Source of the DNA: Sweltsa coloradensis
Taxonomy: Eukaryota > Arthropoda > Insecta > Plecoptera > Chloroperlidae
Direction: 5' to 3'
DNA: 64,000 bases
Assembly: GCA_024449915.1 (NCBI GenBank)
Contig: JAMZAV010000366.1
Location: 310,001 to 374,000 of the forward strand
Shown here: positions 25,703 through 38,760 of the stretch, piece by piece
How positions within the stretch are numbered: the first letter of the stretch is position 1
Layout: every line of letters starts with the position of its first letter
Program-made: the position numbers and the translations under genes
The notes under the pieces: generated by a model
What the model was told of the DNA's origin: nothing
Database searches by the model: none
The model's input: the letters and a program-made list of their open reading frames with translations, nothing else

Positions 25703-27320
25703 CTAATTTGCCATTCGATTCCCAGTAAATCGCACTCCATGACTTAATCGCATGTGGTTTCTTAGGTATCGCTTCTGAGAATAGTGTTTTCTACAAACTA
25801 CACATTCAAAAGTCTCTGTGCTTGTGTGGATAAGCGTGTGTTTCTTAACGCACCACTTAGTTCTGAAGTGTTTACCACAGATTGTGCATGCGTGAGGTTT
25901 TTCACCAGTGTGTACACGAAGGTGGTTCTCGAAGTGTTGCCGCATACGGAATCGCTTGTCGCAATGGGGACATTGGTGAGGAAAAATATCTGCGTGAAAC
26001 TTGTAATGCACCCTCAGAGTGCCATTGGATCTGAAGGCTTTTCCGCACATATGGCAAACAAAGCTACGATCCTGGGAGTGTGTGAAAATGTGTTCATTCC
26101 GTGTGTTTACTGTTGCAAACTTTCGGCCGCAAATGTGACATTCGTAATTTTTTATCTTATCATGGACATCAGAAACATGACGTTGTAATTGTTCCCAAAC
26201 ACGAAATTGCCTTCCACATACGTGACACGTGAACGGCTTTTCTCCAGAATGGATTCGCAAATGTGTAACGAATGAGTACTTCGACTTTAAATGATGGTTG
26301 CAGACATCACAATGGAAAAAATTCACTCCATCTACTACCACCCTAGCTTTAGAAATTTTATCTTCTTCTTCCTTTTCGTAAGTTTTCCGCACACGCCGTT
26401 TAATGGTCAATTTGACACCCTCTTCTTCTGTTGTATCAAGTACATGTTCACTATGGTGTAACTTTCTGTTGTTAGGAGTAATTAAAAATTTTAAATCTTC
26501 CTCCAATACAAGTTCCGATCTTTCTGGGTGTTGTTGCTTTCGATGTTTGTGCATGTCATAGTTCCTTGTAAAAGATTTGCCACATAAATCACAAGGGAAG
26601 AGTCGAGGAAATTTTGGGTTAATTTTACGGGAATCTTTTTTTAAGTTGTATAGCTCTTCATCACCGGAGAGGTCGGAATCTCCTTCCTGTAATACGAGTT
26701 CGACTGCTTCTGGGTGTTGTTGATTTCGATGTTGGTGCATGTCATAGTTCCTTGTAAAGGATTTATCGCACAAATCGCAAGGGAAGAGTCGAGGATATTT
26801 TGGATTAAATTTACGCGAATCTTTCTTTAAACTGTATATTTCACCATCACTGGAGAGATCTGGGTCTAGTTTTACAAGAGACTCAACAGTCTCTGCACTT
26901 TCATCAGCACCACACTGGGACGCATTGTACTTTGTACGAAAACCTTTAGGAGAACTCTCAAACGAGCTTTTCGAGTTGGATCTGTCATCATCTTCCGACG
27001 ATGATAATTGTGAGTAAGGTTTACTGTCTTGTATATGCCCACCAATATTCATGCCTGGGAATGTAGTTGAATCTTTATTATCGTTAACAGCAGGAACATC
27101 TGGTGAGACTTCATTGTCCTCCTTAATATTAACTTCTACTGGCATCTCAAGACGTTTTTCAGTGCAATATAATTGAGTATGCACCTCCCTTTTATGACAC
27201 AATACACCTTGTTTAGTCTTGAATGGTTGGAAACAAATATCACAGACGAAATAAAGAGGTTTTTTAGCTCGCCGATGTTTGCTTGTGGCATTTTGGAAAC
27301 TTCCGACGGTCTGCGTAAAC
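25703..27320 (-). CDS. Alternative 3'-terminal exon F, 10 C2H2 zinc fingers
   Basis: This exon encodes 538 residues from the acceptor TTTGTCTTTCAG|G. One finger lies near residues 22-46, then an acidic Ser-rich spacer (SSSEDDDRSNSKSS). Next comes an exact-phase internal duplication of 62 residues (about 26495-26866), each copy with an acidic DLS-x-D stretch, a LKKDSRK basic stretch and a CDLC...SFTRNYDMH finger. The seven-finger core starts near residue 335 and ends SQKRYLRNHMRLSH. The predicted role is a DNA-binding end of a nuclear factor. A conserved branch-site-like AGTGATTAC (plus-strand reading) lies at 27341-27349. Confidence 0.9.
26495..26866 (-). repeat. In-frame 186-bp tandem duplication inside exon F
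   Basis: Two 62-residue units, DLSSDGEIYSLKKDSRK... and DLSGDEELYNLKKDSRK..., each contain one finger with SFTRNYDMH. The recognition-helix residues are nearly identical between copies, so the duplication is recent relative to the age of the exon array. Confidence 0.9.
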
Positions 27321-28615
27321 CTGAAAGACAAATTGTGCACAGTGATTACCCCCTCTATTGGCAGTGCACCATCAATTATCATTTAATTGTCCATAATAAT
27401 ATAATTTATGCAAATCAGGATGCATTTTAGTGCATTGTACTTCTTAAGAGTAGGTTTATGTGTAATCCAATCAATAACTAAATGAAAAATAAATAAATAT
27501 AAAAATCTTCTTCCAAATTTTACTGAAATTGTTCTGTCACCAGATCTGAGCAGTTGTTTGTAGGACCATGGACCATAGTAACTGGTGTTAATGGACCTGT
27601 AGGGCATGCGTCTGCGATTCTTGTTTCCGGTTTAGGCCTAAACTTTTAGTTCCATTAATATTGGCGGCCATTTTAGCCCATCAAAATGTAAACATTTGTG
27701 TAAACAGGCAAAAATGGCAACATGTTTGCCGAGTTTTTGTTTTTCGGGGCTAATTTCGCAGTACACGAATTAACCAAGAGATACTTATCCATGCACCTTG
27801 TAAATCCATGATAGAACCATGTCAAAATAGCAAACCATCCACATAATAATAGTTCAGTAGAAATCAGTTCAACGTCTGCTACTGGTAGTGGTTGGTGTAG
27901 GCGTATCTAGATCATGCAGTGCATGCATTATTATATATTATATTAGGGCAAGAAAATGTTGGAATTATAACATAGGGTATGCTCATACCGTCATAACTCA
28001 ATATTTAATGGATTTCATAAGTTGTTAAATTGAATATATAACATACACAAATAACTTTCATGCTGGGGATATGATCTCTACTATTTCAAATAAATAGCAT
28101 GTGGCACACTGCTTTACAAAAGTTAGTAAGTAGCATTGCTTTACAAATTGTGTTACATATTCCAAAAGTCAAGACACCACATCGATTATAACTTCTTTCT
28201 TCAAACTTCAAAATGGATGCTTTTTAACTTTATACCAAACAAGAGTTATGGATTTTCTTTCCCGTTTCTTGCGAGATATTTTAATTTCCCCCCAAAGTTA
28301 CTGAAATAATCGTGAAAATAGTATAAATGTATTAGATAGCAATCAAGCAGTTAATAAAAAAAATTGAATAGATTTGAACATCAACAAACTAAGAAATCAC
28401 ATACCGGACTTTATAAAACATGGTGTATAAGTGCAGTCATCTTTAACAAAGTGGTAAAATTAGAAATGAGTAGGTCACTTGCAAATGATTGTGGCACTTA
28501 AAAAGCTTGACTGAAAAATAATTAAGCAAACCCAACCTAACAAGGAATGTCATTAGCCTACATTAAAGAAACTTCAGTTAAATATCGTCTGGCACACAAA
28601 TTTCCAATAAATCTA

Positions 28616-29390
28616 ATTGGATGAGCGTAGCGAGCGAAGCGAAGATTCCATTTCACTACACTGGAGAAAAAAATCCGGAATGTTTTTTTTTTTTTTTCTT
28701 CTTTCTTTCTGTATTTTTGTCTGTTTGTCCGCACGATTCCGGCTAAACCGATACTCCGATTGAGATGAAATTTTATGGAAGCCTTCGAAATCTCTGAACT
28801 TAGAACTGCCACGTTTTTGAGCGCAATCGGAAAATTATTTCTCATGAAAATCGCAATTTTACGATTTTTTTCGAATTTTTAAAAATTTCTTTGACTTATA
28901 ACACCTACATGCTTTATCCGATTTAAATGATTTTTGCACAGAAACTTTATTTTATGAATTAAGATATTCTTGTGAAATTTGAGCGCAATTGAAAAAATAT
29001 TTATCATAAAAATCGAAATTTTACGGGTTTTTCTTTTTTTAAACAATTCTTAGACTTATAACACCTACATGCTTTATCCGATTGTAATGATTTTTTCGCA
29101 GAACCTTAATTTTATGAATTAATATGTTAGTGTTAAATTTGAGCGCAATCGAGAAATTATTTCTTATAAAAATCCCAATTTTTCGATTTTTTTCTTTTTT
29201 TAAAATTACGATTAATTAAAAAAAATTAAAATTTAAGTTTATTTTTTATTAAATTTAATTTAATTTAAAAAAATTTGAACTTAGTAATAATTTTTTCACA
29301 GAACAACAGAAAATCCGCATAACACATGGCAGCTCAATGCACCAATACGCTCATCCAACAACGCGGCGGGACTTAAGCGTTTTCCTAGTT
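28616..29390 (-). repeat. Dispersed repeat, family R1, copy 3
   Basis: This is the inverted copy of 77-780 and 14831-15429. It begins TTGGATGAGCGTAGCGAGCG and ends with CAACGCGGCGGGACTTAAGC next to GTTTTCCTAGTT. It contains at least three internal blocks with ACACCTACATGCTTTATCCG at a spacing of about 150 bases, a sub-repeat structure also visible but weaker in the other copies. Confidence 0.75.
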
Positions 29391-29649
29391 AGTCACACAC
29401 TGCCGGTACTATCTTCTTCATATTACTAGACAACACCGAATTAAATCCAAGCTTTTGCATTAAGAAACGCACAACATCAACTAGAAATGATATGGCAATA
29501 CCTTTCTTGGGACTCGAGTCTTGAGCTGCATATCTTATATAGGTCCTGAACAGCAAAAGTCTACCATTCTCAAATATAAGGCATTAAAAATTCAAGTCAA
29601 AAACATTAGACATAAATTGTGTGTGCCGATTGTAAGGCAATTAGCTACA

Positions 29650-30440
29650 CGTACTACATTTTTCTATCTGTATCATCATAGACCTGTGCATCAGTGTCAT
29701 GGACAATATGAGGAATCGATGACAATAGACTACAGGCCGTGGAAAAGAAATTCCTAAGAAGTTCTGTAGCCCTTTTAAAAAAAAGGTCACACCAACTGTT
29801 AGGTCATAATGCACCACTTTAGCCTAAAGGACATTGGGAGGAAAGGCCCATGCTGGACAGAATCAGCCACGGACAAGGAGGAGAAAAGGGGAGGGTTCTC
29901 ACGTTGTGGTTTTTGTTATTGTCGTTCGTGTTGACATTGTCGTTGTCGGGGAGGTCGTCGAGGGAAGGGGAATGGTTCCCCGACGACGACTGCCAGAGTT
30001 CCACTCTAGTTTCGGCGAGTACTAACTCTCCTACATACTAGCCGATGTTTGTGAGATGAACTTTATCTCTTTCCTCGCCGTTAACGATTAGCAGTCTCAT
30101 GCTCTGGGCCATATTCTACTTCGGGCCCAGAGGGAAGAAGAATGAAGCAAGATAGAATACCAAGAAGAGGATTTTAACATACATTAGTAGGAGGGAAGGG
30201 GAAAAAAAGATTTGGCCATACAAGAGATAGATGTAGGGACCAAATAAAACAGAGCATAAAATAGGGGGTATTTTGTGGGAAAAGATTCATGAAGAAGGAT
30301 TTTAGATGAACAGAAAAGTGAAGAGAACTTGTAGAAACAGCATGGCTGGCTAGCAAGTACTAGAAATCTATAGCCTGAGCAACTGGTGATTTGTCACCCC
30401 CCAACTTGACTTCTGTACTTTTGAAACAGGGTATTTGTGA
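29650..30440 (+). mobile_element. Non-LTR retrotransposon 3' fragment, interrupted
   Basis: Blocks at about 29655-29763 and 30125-30440 match the element at 59636-60590. Examples are TGCATCAGTG(T/A)CATGGACAA, AAGAAGTTCTGTAGCC, GAATGAAGCAAGATAGAAT and GGCTAGCAAG. About 360 bases at 29764-30124 have no counterpart there and are more GC-rich, so they are either an insertion or a diverged part. No intact frame. Confidence 0.65.
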
Positions 30441-31320
30441 TCCTGGTTGTATTATAGAACTATAGTCTTAACAGCTGATCATGACCTAATACAATACTAT
30501 TGAAGAATAAATTAGTAACACTTTGGCATGTAATAGCACAATTACCCGTGCAGAATTTAGAGCTTGTGTTGATTGTCAACATATAAGAAATTATATTTCT
30601 AAAAACCTGATATTCTCAATATTTACTACTTGGGATATATTGATTATATATTGAATATTGACTATCATAATATACAAACATTATACATGTTTATTATATA
30701 TATAGTATATACTATACAAAATATTATATTGTACGATTACAAAATGCCATAAAAATTCAGCAGCATGGAAAACTATTGACAAGTTGAGACAAAATAAAAA
30801 ATATGAATCTTCAAACTTTGAATAAATTCTATTCTACTCACAAGAGTATAATTTTGAAGGGCATACATATTGTAAATTAGAAAAGTAAAAAAAAATATTC
30901 ACAATGTATTAACACATAACTTTATTCAACTTTCTGTACATCTTGGCAGAAAACAACCTTATTAACTATAATAAAATACACTTGCATATTTTCACTGTGA
31001 ATAAAATGCTTCAAAATAAAAGATATTTACAGGACTTGCCAAAGCATGCATGGGTAGACACATGCATTTGGGTTTCTGATGTTGCAGCTAAAAAGTTACC
31101 CATATTATTATCATATTTCACTGTAACAATAATGTCGACTCTTAACTTTCTTTTAATATCAAAACCCAATATTAACAATGCGTGCCAAAAGACAATGTAC
31201 ATTCTCTGTTTACAAGCACCGCATTGGCTTACTTCTTGTAGCTAGCCGTGACGTATACAACTCCCCAATAAGCTTACAGCTTATGACTGCGGGATCAATA
31301 TGACCTCACCACCATTAACC

Positions 31321-31702
31321 TTTAAGAGCGTTCACCACCTGCGTTTTAGGCAATTTTCTGTTTGCTCGGCTGAATGACATCACAGTTGTTAGAAATTTTG
31401 AACATATCTCAAGAAAGTGGAAATCAAGGTTTCTATAGTAACACATTCCTAAAATTTGTTTTGAAATAATTTATAAAGAATAAATTAGATTTCACGAATT
31501 TCAATTTTGTTAAAAAGTCCAAAATTGACTATATTCGTGAATTTTTTCTGGCTGATCAAGTCAAAATTTTGAAAATCTATGACCGTAAGAACGTCCATGT
31601 ATGCTTTATTGACAAGTTTGCAAAATTGTATATACGTAGAATACTATTTGGTCGAGCAAACCGCTATTTACTAACTGTCAAAAGGGTGGTGAACCCTCTT
31701 AA
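31321..31702 (-). mobile_element. MITE with TTAAGAG(C/G)GTTCACCACC ends
   Basis: The left end TTTAAGAGCGTTCACCACCT and the right end GGGTGGTGAACCCTCTTAA are inverted repeats of about 19 bases with few mismatches. The body matches 7715-8095 in the opposite orientation. Non-coding. Confidence 0.65.
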
Positions 31703-31965
31703 TTATCACTCGTGGTACAAACGTATGCTCAATCACCTGCAATCAAGTCAACTTTGACTGCTCTCTTTTGACCAGCTATTTTGTGGTGTTGGTAGATCTA
31801 TTTCAGGCTCAAAAGTTAGATCGAGATTAGGTATTGGAAGTCCAAAACATGAGCTTCTATTTGCATAAGTCCCATTAAACCATTTTCACTTGGAATTAAG
31901 AGAATTAGTATGTGAATCAAGTTTTGGTGGGATCCAGTACAAAAATTTGCTTGAAATAACTTTAA

Positions 31966-32568
31966 CCCGAGAGTAGTCGCGCCCCTGTTTGTAACGTTAG
32001 TAGTCGCGCCCGGTCCTTTAGACCGCATTATTTATTATGGGCTAATAATGTTAGGATGACGTTCTGATTACCAATATAAGATAATTTATCATATATGTGA
32101 CAGCATAGATGGTTATATTAATCAATTATCAATCAATAATCAATAAATAATCAATCAATAATCAATCAAACACAGAATGTTGCAAACCTACAAAAAGGTA
32201 TAAAAATATGTTTTGAAACACCCTGTAGTTTGAATTATTAGTAAACCAAGACAGTAATATTATGCTAACACTGTATGTTGAAGAATAATCAACCTTCAAT
32301 AACGAAATACATATCTCATAATAGTGATTGAGTATGCAAATTTTTGCCTCCCTTAGTCGCGCAGTGGTCGAAAAGACCAAGCAACCGAACAGGACCTCTT
32401 ATCTTAGATGAAGTTCTGCAGAACACTGAATCGCGTATTGCACACTGGCTTTACAAATCTATTTTGGGAAGGCAGGCGGAACGAGACAAGCCACGCATGC
32501 GTGCTGTACAAATACCAACTGTTGAAAAAAAAAGTCGGTCTAAAAGACCACACACGACTACTCTCGGG
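31966..32568. mobile_element. piggyBac-type non-autonomous element, copy 1
   Basis: The 603-bp element lies between TTAA sites (31962-31965 and 32569-32572). It has inverted ends CCCGAGAGTAGTCG and CGACTACTCTCGGG, matching the TTAA-CCC pattern of the piggyBac superfamily. Subterminal motifs GGTCCTTTAGACC and GGTCTAAAAGACC are also inverted. No transposase is present. A second copy, about 95 per cent alike by eye, is at 40686-41291. Confidence 0.88.
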
Positions 32569-33571
32569 TTAAGTACCTAGTTGGAATAAATGGGCACGTT
32601 TCATGATGATGCCAATTGAGTACATTTTTTGTTATTTTACTAGTTCTACACACAAAATAATTAAATTTATTTAGAAATGTGTATACTGTATCGCATAGAT
32701 TGTTCTTACTGAATGTTCATGTGAAATATGATTGGGTAGTATCATTTTACATGGAAAAAAAGAAGATAAGCGCTAGAACTCAACTCTGTGAAGCTGAAGC
32801 AAATTATCTTATTGATAAGGTTCAAATGCCAGTTAAGAGCTTTTACAATGCTCCTTAGTATTCAAAACATTAAAACATAGTATTAATTCTCTAACGAAAT
32901 GACAAAAATGCAACCAAAAATGTATTTATTGATTTTGAAAAGCCTTCCACATTAGTCACTCATATGCACATATCAAGGACATGCAAGCATTTGAGGAAAC
33001 ATTTGAATCAAGTTCCAAATTATACAAATAAATTATTCTAGCACTAATAGAGTATTTCTAGATAGAAAACAGCTAACTTATATTGAATTATGTGCTTTGG
33101 GCAACTTACAACGTATGTAGTGGTCAAAACTTGTAACATTTATCGACCACTTTGAAAAAGTGGTTAATGAGAAGCATTTCTATGCTAAGGGTCGTAGGTT
33201 AACATTACTATTAAAAACTACTTTTAAAAACTTTTTTGCAATTTTTCTCGTTCGTTCACGTTTCTTGCCTGCTTTTCTGTATGTTTGTACAGAAATTTTT
33301 GTAAAAATATTCGTTTTCTGATACAAAAAAGGCAAGGATCGACTTTTGCGGCACATCCAGAGGAGCCGTAACTTTACCGACCATCTAGCAACTTGCGGAA
33401 GCCAAGTCTACTAACGCTACTATCTTTGTGAATACAGTTTTCATAGCCCTACGATTTAACATATGGATTCACCCAAGTCCATCATCACAAGGCAACTTTG
33501 CGCTGGTAAATCTTTGTGCGTGAGGAGGTTAAACACTATTTTTTAGTATTTATGTTCGATCACTTAGAAAA

Positions 33572-35069
33572 TTAAACTAGCGGATCAACACTAAAAGAAT
33601 TGTTTGCTCTATGATTCTGCCTAGTATGGTTTCGAAGATAGCGTTCTAGAGCAAAAGTTTTTTGACAAATTGAACATTGGTATGATGTAGTTGTAGTAGT
33701 ATGTATAAGAATGTGGTTATTTAATTGTGAAGTTGTTCTAAATGGTTTTCCACAACTTGAACAAGAGTAAGGTTTTTCCCCAGTATGAACTCGAATGTGG
33801 CTTGTTAGATTTTGAATTGTTCGAAACTTTTTATCGCAGTGGGGGCAATCATGTTTGATGGTGTCTCTATGAAAACGGCTATGTACATTCAAACAAGACC
33901 TCGTCTTGTAAGCCTTGCCACAGACATGACATATGAAAGATCGTTTGTCAAAATGGATAAATCTATGATCGTTTCTAGCAGAGCTATTTGCAAATGTTTT
34001 AAAGCAAATGTCACATTTATAGTTCTTAATCCCTAGATGGACATCCTTAAAATGCCGGTTAAGCTGAAGAGATGTTCTGAACTGTTTGCCACATACATGA
34101 CAAGTAAATGGTTTTTCACCAGTGTGGATTCGTAAGTGGCGCACAAAGTTATATCGAGTGATTATAATCTGATTACACTGCTCGCAATGGTAACGGTTCA
34201 AGCCATCGACAACAAACTTGGCCTTATTGACTTCATCATCATCCAAGGTTTTCATCGACGGGGCTTGAGGAAGCTGAGTGTGCCGTAGCAAGTGGTCGCC
34301 ATCGTCCAACTGAGTCTCCGTCACATTTCCGTCACAATCTTCGTGAAGTTTCCGGTGACGCAACATGTCATAATGCCTCGTAAACGAGCGACTGCAAACA
34401 GTGCATGGATATATTTTTTCTGGAGATTTATGAACAAGTAGCGAACGTCTATTGCCCTCGACTCCATCGGAGCCGTGGGTCGTGATGATGTGCCTCCTAA
34501 GGTCATACTTCCTTGACAACTTTCTTCCACAGATGGTACATGGGAATCCTCGCTCCTTGGACCCACAAAGAAGATTCTCGGGCACATGAGTCTTCCTGTG
34601 CACAACTAGGTGGAACCTTGTGGCAAACACTTGCAGGCATATTGAGCAAGCATACACTCCATCAGAAAGGTGGACTTTCATGTGTCTCTTTAGGTCAAAT
34701 TTACGAACAAATCTCTTGCCACACACGGAGCAAGACTGACTGTGGCGGACTTTTAGACGTTTTACTTCCAGCACACTGTCAGCCATCACAGAATTGCCTT
34801 CCACATGTGTATTTATGTGATTGACAAAATCTTCTTTACTTGCCTCAAATAACTCATCACACAGGTCACAATGGTAAACGTTTTTATTGTGTTCTAGAGA
34901 TAGATGAGTGGCCAGCTCATTTTTAACAGCAAATGTACATCCACAATCAATACAACAAGACAAATTAATTTCTGTCTTAACAAAAAGTGAATAGTCTATG
35001 TCGTCTGCTCTACTCTCGTTGTGTTGATCTTCTTTGTTGCTTGAAGAGGTTGTGGGTAGTGTCACACAC
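33572..35069 (-). CDS. Alternative 3'-terminal exon G, 13 C2H2 zinc fingers
   Basis: This exon encodes 498 residues from the acceptor TTTGTCTTGCAG|G. Six fingers (about residues 38-245) precede the seven-finger core, which starts near residue 291 and ends ALERYLRNHTRQNH. The first two fingers resemble those of D and E (an ELATHLSLEH, VYHC pair). Fingers 3, 5 and 6 share a (V/L)(S/T)R(K/H)(F/Y)D(L/M) helix start. This is the largest exon still built on the core. The predicted role is a DNA-binding end of a nuclear factor isoform. The branch-site-like block on the plus strand is at 35090-35098. Confidence 0.9.
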
Positions 35070-35481
35070 CTGCAAGACAAAGTCGACTAAGTGATTAACA
35101 AAGTCAGTTTTGACGTTAGCAAAAATTTTCAGATCATAAAAAAATTAGCTTTAATTATCGATATTGCATTTACTGGTAGTAATAATAAATTAAATGGAAG
35201 TTTGCACAAAAACTTTTCTCTAATAACGCATTTTAGCTATGCCTCCACTAACTGTAAATAGGTATTAACTCTCGAAAGGGGAATGAGTTATGCAGTGAGA
35301 ATTGATAAAATTTTATATTTTACCATTCATAATCCAGAAAAAAAGTATGACAAACTTATCTTAGTTGATATTAAACTTGTGAACCGTTTAGTGAATGAAT
35401 ACTGCAATAAGCTATATTGAGAAATGTATACTGGTAATACAATTTAAATTAACTTCCATTGATAAAGTTATGAATGAACCA

Positions 35482-36020
35482 TGGCTGTTCCACCATGGTA
35501 GTCCATTTTCTAAAATATGCAACTAAATAATAATATAGTGAATGGAATTGAAACCTGGACTAATAAAACACAAAGTTTTTTCAAAAACATTCTGATCGAG
35601 CACATGGCACATATTTCATCAATATAATTTTAAACTGCTAGCACAGCATTCAACGTACATGGTTCAGTTTCTGCAGTTTACCAGAGAAAAGTCGAATTTA
35701 ACACTATAGTATGCTCTACGAATTTTGTAGTATTTCGGTATAATTTGTCAATTTGTATTGCCAAACAAAAAAAATCGCAGGTAGCACGCTTTTGAAAAAT
35801 ACAATTTTTTGTTCTCTGTTAAACTCAAGAAAAACAGTCGAGCATTAATCTCACAGAAACCGAACCATGTACGTAGAACGCTGTGCTAGCTGTAATTGCA
35901 GTTCAATTAAATTATATTGATGATGCAATATTTGCAGTGTGCCCAATCAGAAAAATGTGGAAAAAATTGTTTTGATGTTTAGCGCCTTCCATTCACTAAA
36001 TTTTTTACCTAGTTGCATAT
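35482..36020. mobile_element. Old fold-back element, relative of 18941-19567
   Basis: It starts TGGCTGTTCCACCATGG and includes CCATTTTCTAAAATATGCAA, GAATTGAAACCTGG and, at the centre near 35760, GCCAAACAAAAAAAATCGCA. The second half is the diverged reverse complement, fading out in A-rich sequence near 36010. The same landmarks, in the same order, occur in the elements at 18941 and 42021. Confidence 0.65.
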
Positions 36021-38735
36021 TAAAAAAAAAACAAAAAAAAACAACAGAGAATTTTTTTATCATAAGTACAACTGCTCATGCTTACTATTCCAAGGTAAGA
36101 ACTGTGTAAATGATGATGAAGAACAGTATGCAACAATAACACAAAGCACAAGCTGTAAATCACTTGAATTATAAAGGCATGTCTTAACACAGCAACCAAG
36201 AGGAGAGTGCAAAAAGAGTGGATTGATAAAGGGAAAGGGAAAGCATAGCAAAAGATAACTACTGGAAATGTCAAACATCATGGAAATAGACGAACTGCTA
36301 CTGCACCATTTAGCCTTCAAAGACATGATCTGCTTGGAAAGCACCTACATCGGATGGGAATCAGTACTTGCAGTCTATGTGGGAGGGAACAGAACAAGAG
36401 AGCATTTGATGAGATGTTTAAGTATGAAATTGATGCCCTTCCACTGGGCATGAACTACGACGAAAAAGAAGACCGTCTCTACTGGAAAACCAGAAACTAG
36501 GGGCTTATGAAAAGAAGAAGAAGAAAAATATACTAACGGAGTGAAGGAAAAGTACAGATTAAAGATGTGTATGCAACAATCCTTCCATCCTCATAGTTGC
36601 TGCCACTTCAAAATAAATAACATGTGTAGTTTATCTAGATTTTCGGCAGAACAAGGTGTTTTTGCTTAGGTGCAAGTGGTTAACAGAGTAGGGAATTATT
36701 CACTGGTCTAGGAAGACCGAACAAGCATTGAATGGATACCTAAATTTGTGATTGATATTTTTAATGTGACACTATGGTGGCTCATGGACAGGGCATTTAG
36801 CCAAGGTGTTGATTTGGTAATATAAATATTGTTACTATTCTTTGGCACAAATCCCTGCCAATACAATAGGACAGGATGTATACACTGTACAGTACTTTGT
36901 ATTATTTAACATCCTCCTTTAAAAATCAGTTTTTTTAACTATCCCCACATAGGATAGACATTAATTAAATAATACATAAAATAAACTTCACCTAACAAAC
37001 ACTAGAATTAATTAATTTTGTATTACTTTCTTGGTATTTCAAGTAGGCTGACAATGATCTTTTGCAAAACATGCTAGGCTTGCTTATCAAACTTTAACCA
37101 TAATTGAATAATATACCATTGTAAGACATTGAAAAATGAACTAAGGCTATTTTACATGATGCTCCAAATTGATATTATGTCAATAAATAAATATAAAATT
37201 GAACTGGGAGTTTTATGTATCTTGCAAGACCGTAAGCATTTTGTAACCATGCACATCTAGAAAATGTATATACTGCAACCGTGGCAAACAATCTGGACTA
37301 TAAGTAAGAGTTAAATATAACCGTGTATTTGAGTAATGCCCATCATCAAATGTTCATTCTTAAGGATTAGAATGAAGCCGAATAATAAATTGTTTATAAG
37401 TGATTATTATTTGTTATTATTTATTTCAATATGGAAATGAATACAAATTCACTATCACATTGCTGGTGGTAAGAATTACCACCAGGACACTAATAAACAC
37501 AATAGTGTTACCACTAAATATAATATATAACACATAAATAAAATAAATAATTATATATGTTTGATGATGTATGAGTGAGTGCTTAGAAGTATGACAAGCC
37601 ATAAGATCACCAACTGATGATTGTAGTGTAGAAAATTAATTTTTCCATACAGATAAACCTACCATCATAAAACCAACTACATGTAACAATAAAGACGGTC
37701 TACCCGTTACTAGGGACATAACATAATTTAAACTATGACAAATATATAAAAATTGGGAACACACAGTAATTTGAATTATAACGAATATATACAAAATTGG
37801 TTAACACTCACGCAAGTCATAACATTATGTGATTATAAAGCATTACTAAATTAATGCTTGCTGCTGGAATTCCACATTAAGGTCTGGAATTTATCTAAAT
37901 TAGCTGAACTAGAATACAAAATGCTAATATGTTTGTGGTCACCCAGTTTAAGTTTATCATTTTGTCAGTTATTAATGTGCAACATAAATTACCTATTATT
38001 CAAAATCATAAACCACAAATGTAAATAATAAATCTATGTATTTGTATTGCGGTGCATATTGTATTGTTGTGGATTGGATTGGACTGGATATTGCTTAACG
38101 TCTCATATTTGTGCAACTTGGCTAATGGTTTTGTCATTACACCTGTGGGACATTTTGTCCTGTTGTAATGTGGCCACAAATAAATAAATAATCTTCTTAA
38201 AGTAAATTTCTTCAGTAAACCTACTTCAATACAGGACGAAAGCATTTGGTCAATATCAGTTTTATGCATTGAGAGTATCATGTTGTTCTTGTCCCAATAA
38301 TATATATTCGGGAATAGCATTCTTCTTGCACGGTACGGTAAGGCAACAAAACTTACACAAGTAAAGAATGGAAATATAATTTTTATCACAAATGCAATCA
38401 CATTTTTTCACAAGTTATGATCTTACATGATTCTACAAGCCTGGGTCCAGTACAGATTATTAAAGTGTGGTATGCACATCCCAACGATCACTAAAAAAAC
38501 TTAACAAAATAGTGACAATACTGTTTTATTTACTAACAAAATTGTATTATTTAAAATTAGAAACTTAAAAACAATTTATTCAGTGCATCAAAAACATAAA
38601 AGTGTCCTGCAAATACGCTTCCACAAAAGGCTAAGGCCTCCAAAGATAAGAAAAAACTCTTTATCGGACTAGGACCCAAGACTACGAGAAATGAGCGACT
38701 GGTTTAAAACATAATACTAATAGGAAAGGAAAATT

Positions 38736-38741
38736 TTTATT
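38736..38741 (-). terminator. Polyadenylation signal AATAAA for exon H
   Basis: AATAAA on the minus strand about 20 bases after the exon H stop. Further copies lie near 38525 and 38577, so the exact one used is uncertain. Confidence 0.4.
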
Positions 38742-38760
38742 TTAGCAAAATAGCACTAAA

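Larger units (their letters stand above)
27321..33571. other. Intron between exons G and F, 6.3 kb
   Basis: It contains repeat R1 copy 3 (28616-29390), a non-LTR fragment with an insertion (29650-30440), a MITE (31321-31702) and a piggyBac-type element (31966-32568). Positions 27400-28615, 30441-31320 and 32573-33571 show nothing that I recognise. Confidence 0.5.
35070..38760. other. Intron between exons H and G, 3.7 kb
   Basis: An old palindrome lies at 35482-36020. About 36270-36490 can be read as coding-like sequence (a frame with FDEMFKYEIDALPLG ending in DRLYWKTRN and a stop), possibly a retroelement tail; I do not recognise it. A short hairpin CTGGTGGTAA-GAA-TTACCACCAG is at 37463-37485. 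The rest is AT-rich and unremarkable. Confidence 0.4.

Noticed and set aside
25784..26188. 134-residue plus-strand open frame
   Set aside because: It lies opposite the core fingers of exon F. Its cysteines and tryptophans come from the complement of repeated finger codons, and it has no independent motif.
32083..32170. Possible CRISPR-like array (repeated ATCAATCAATAATCAAT)
   Set aside because: This is a simple AT-rich tandem tract inside the piggyBac-type element, with no unique spacers, in a eukaryotic genome.
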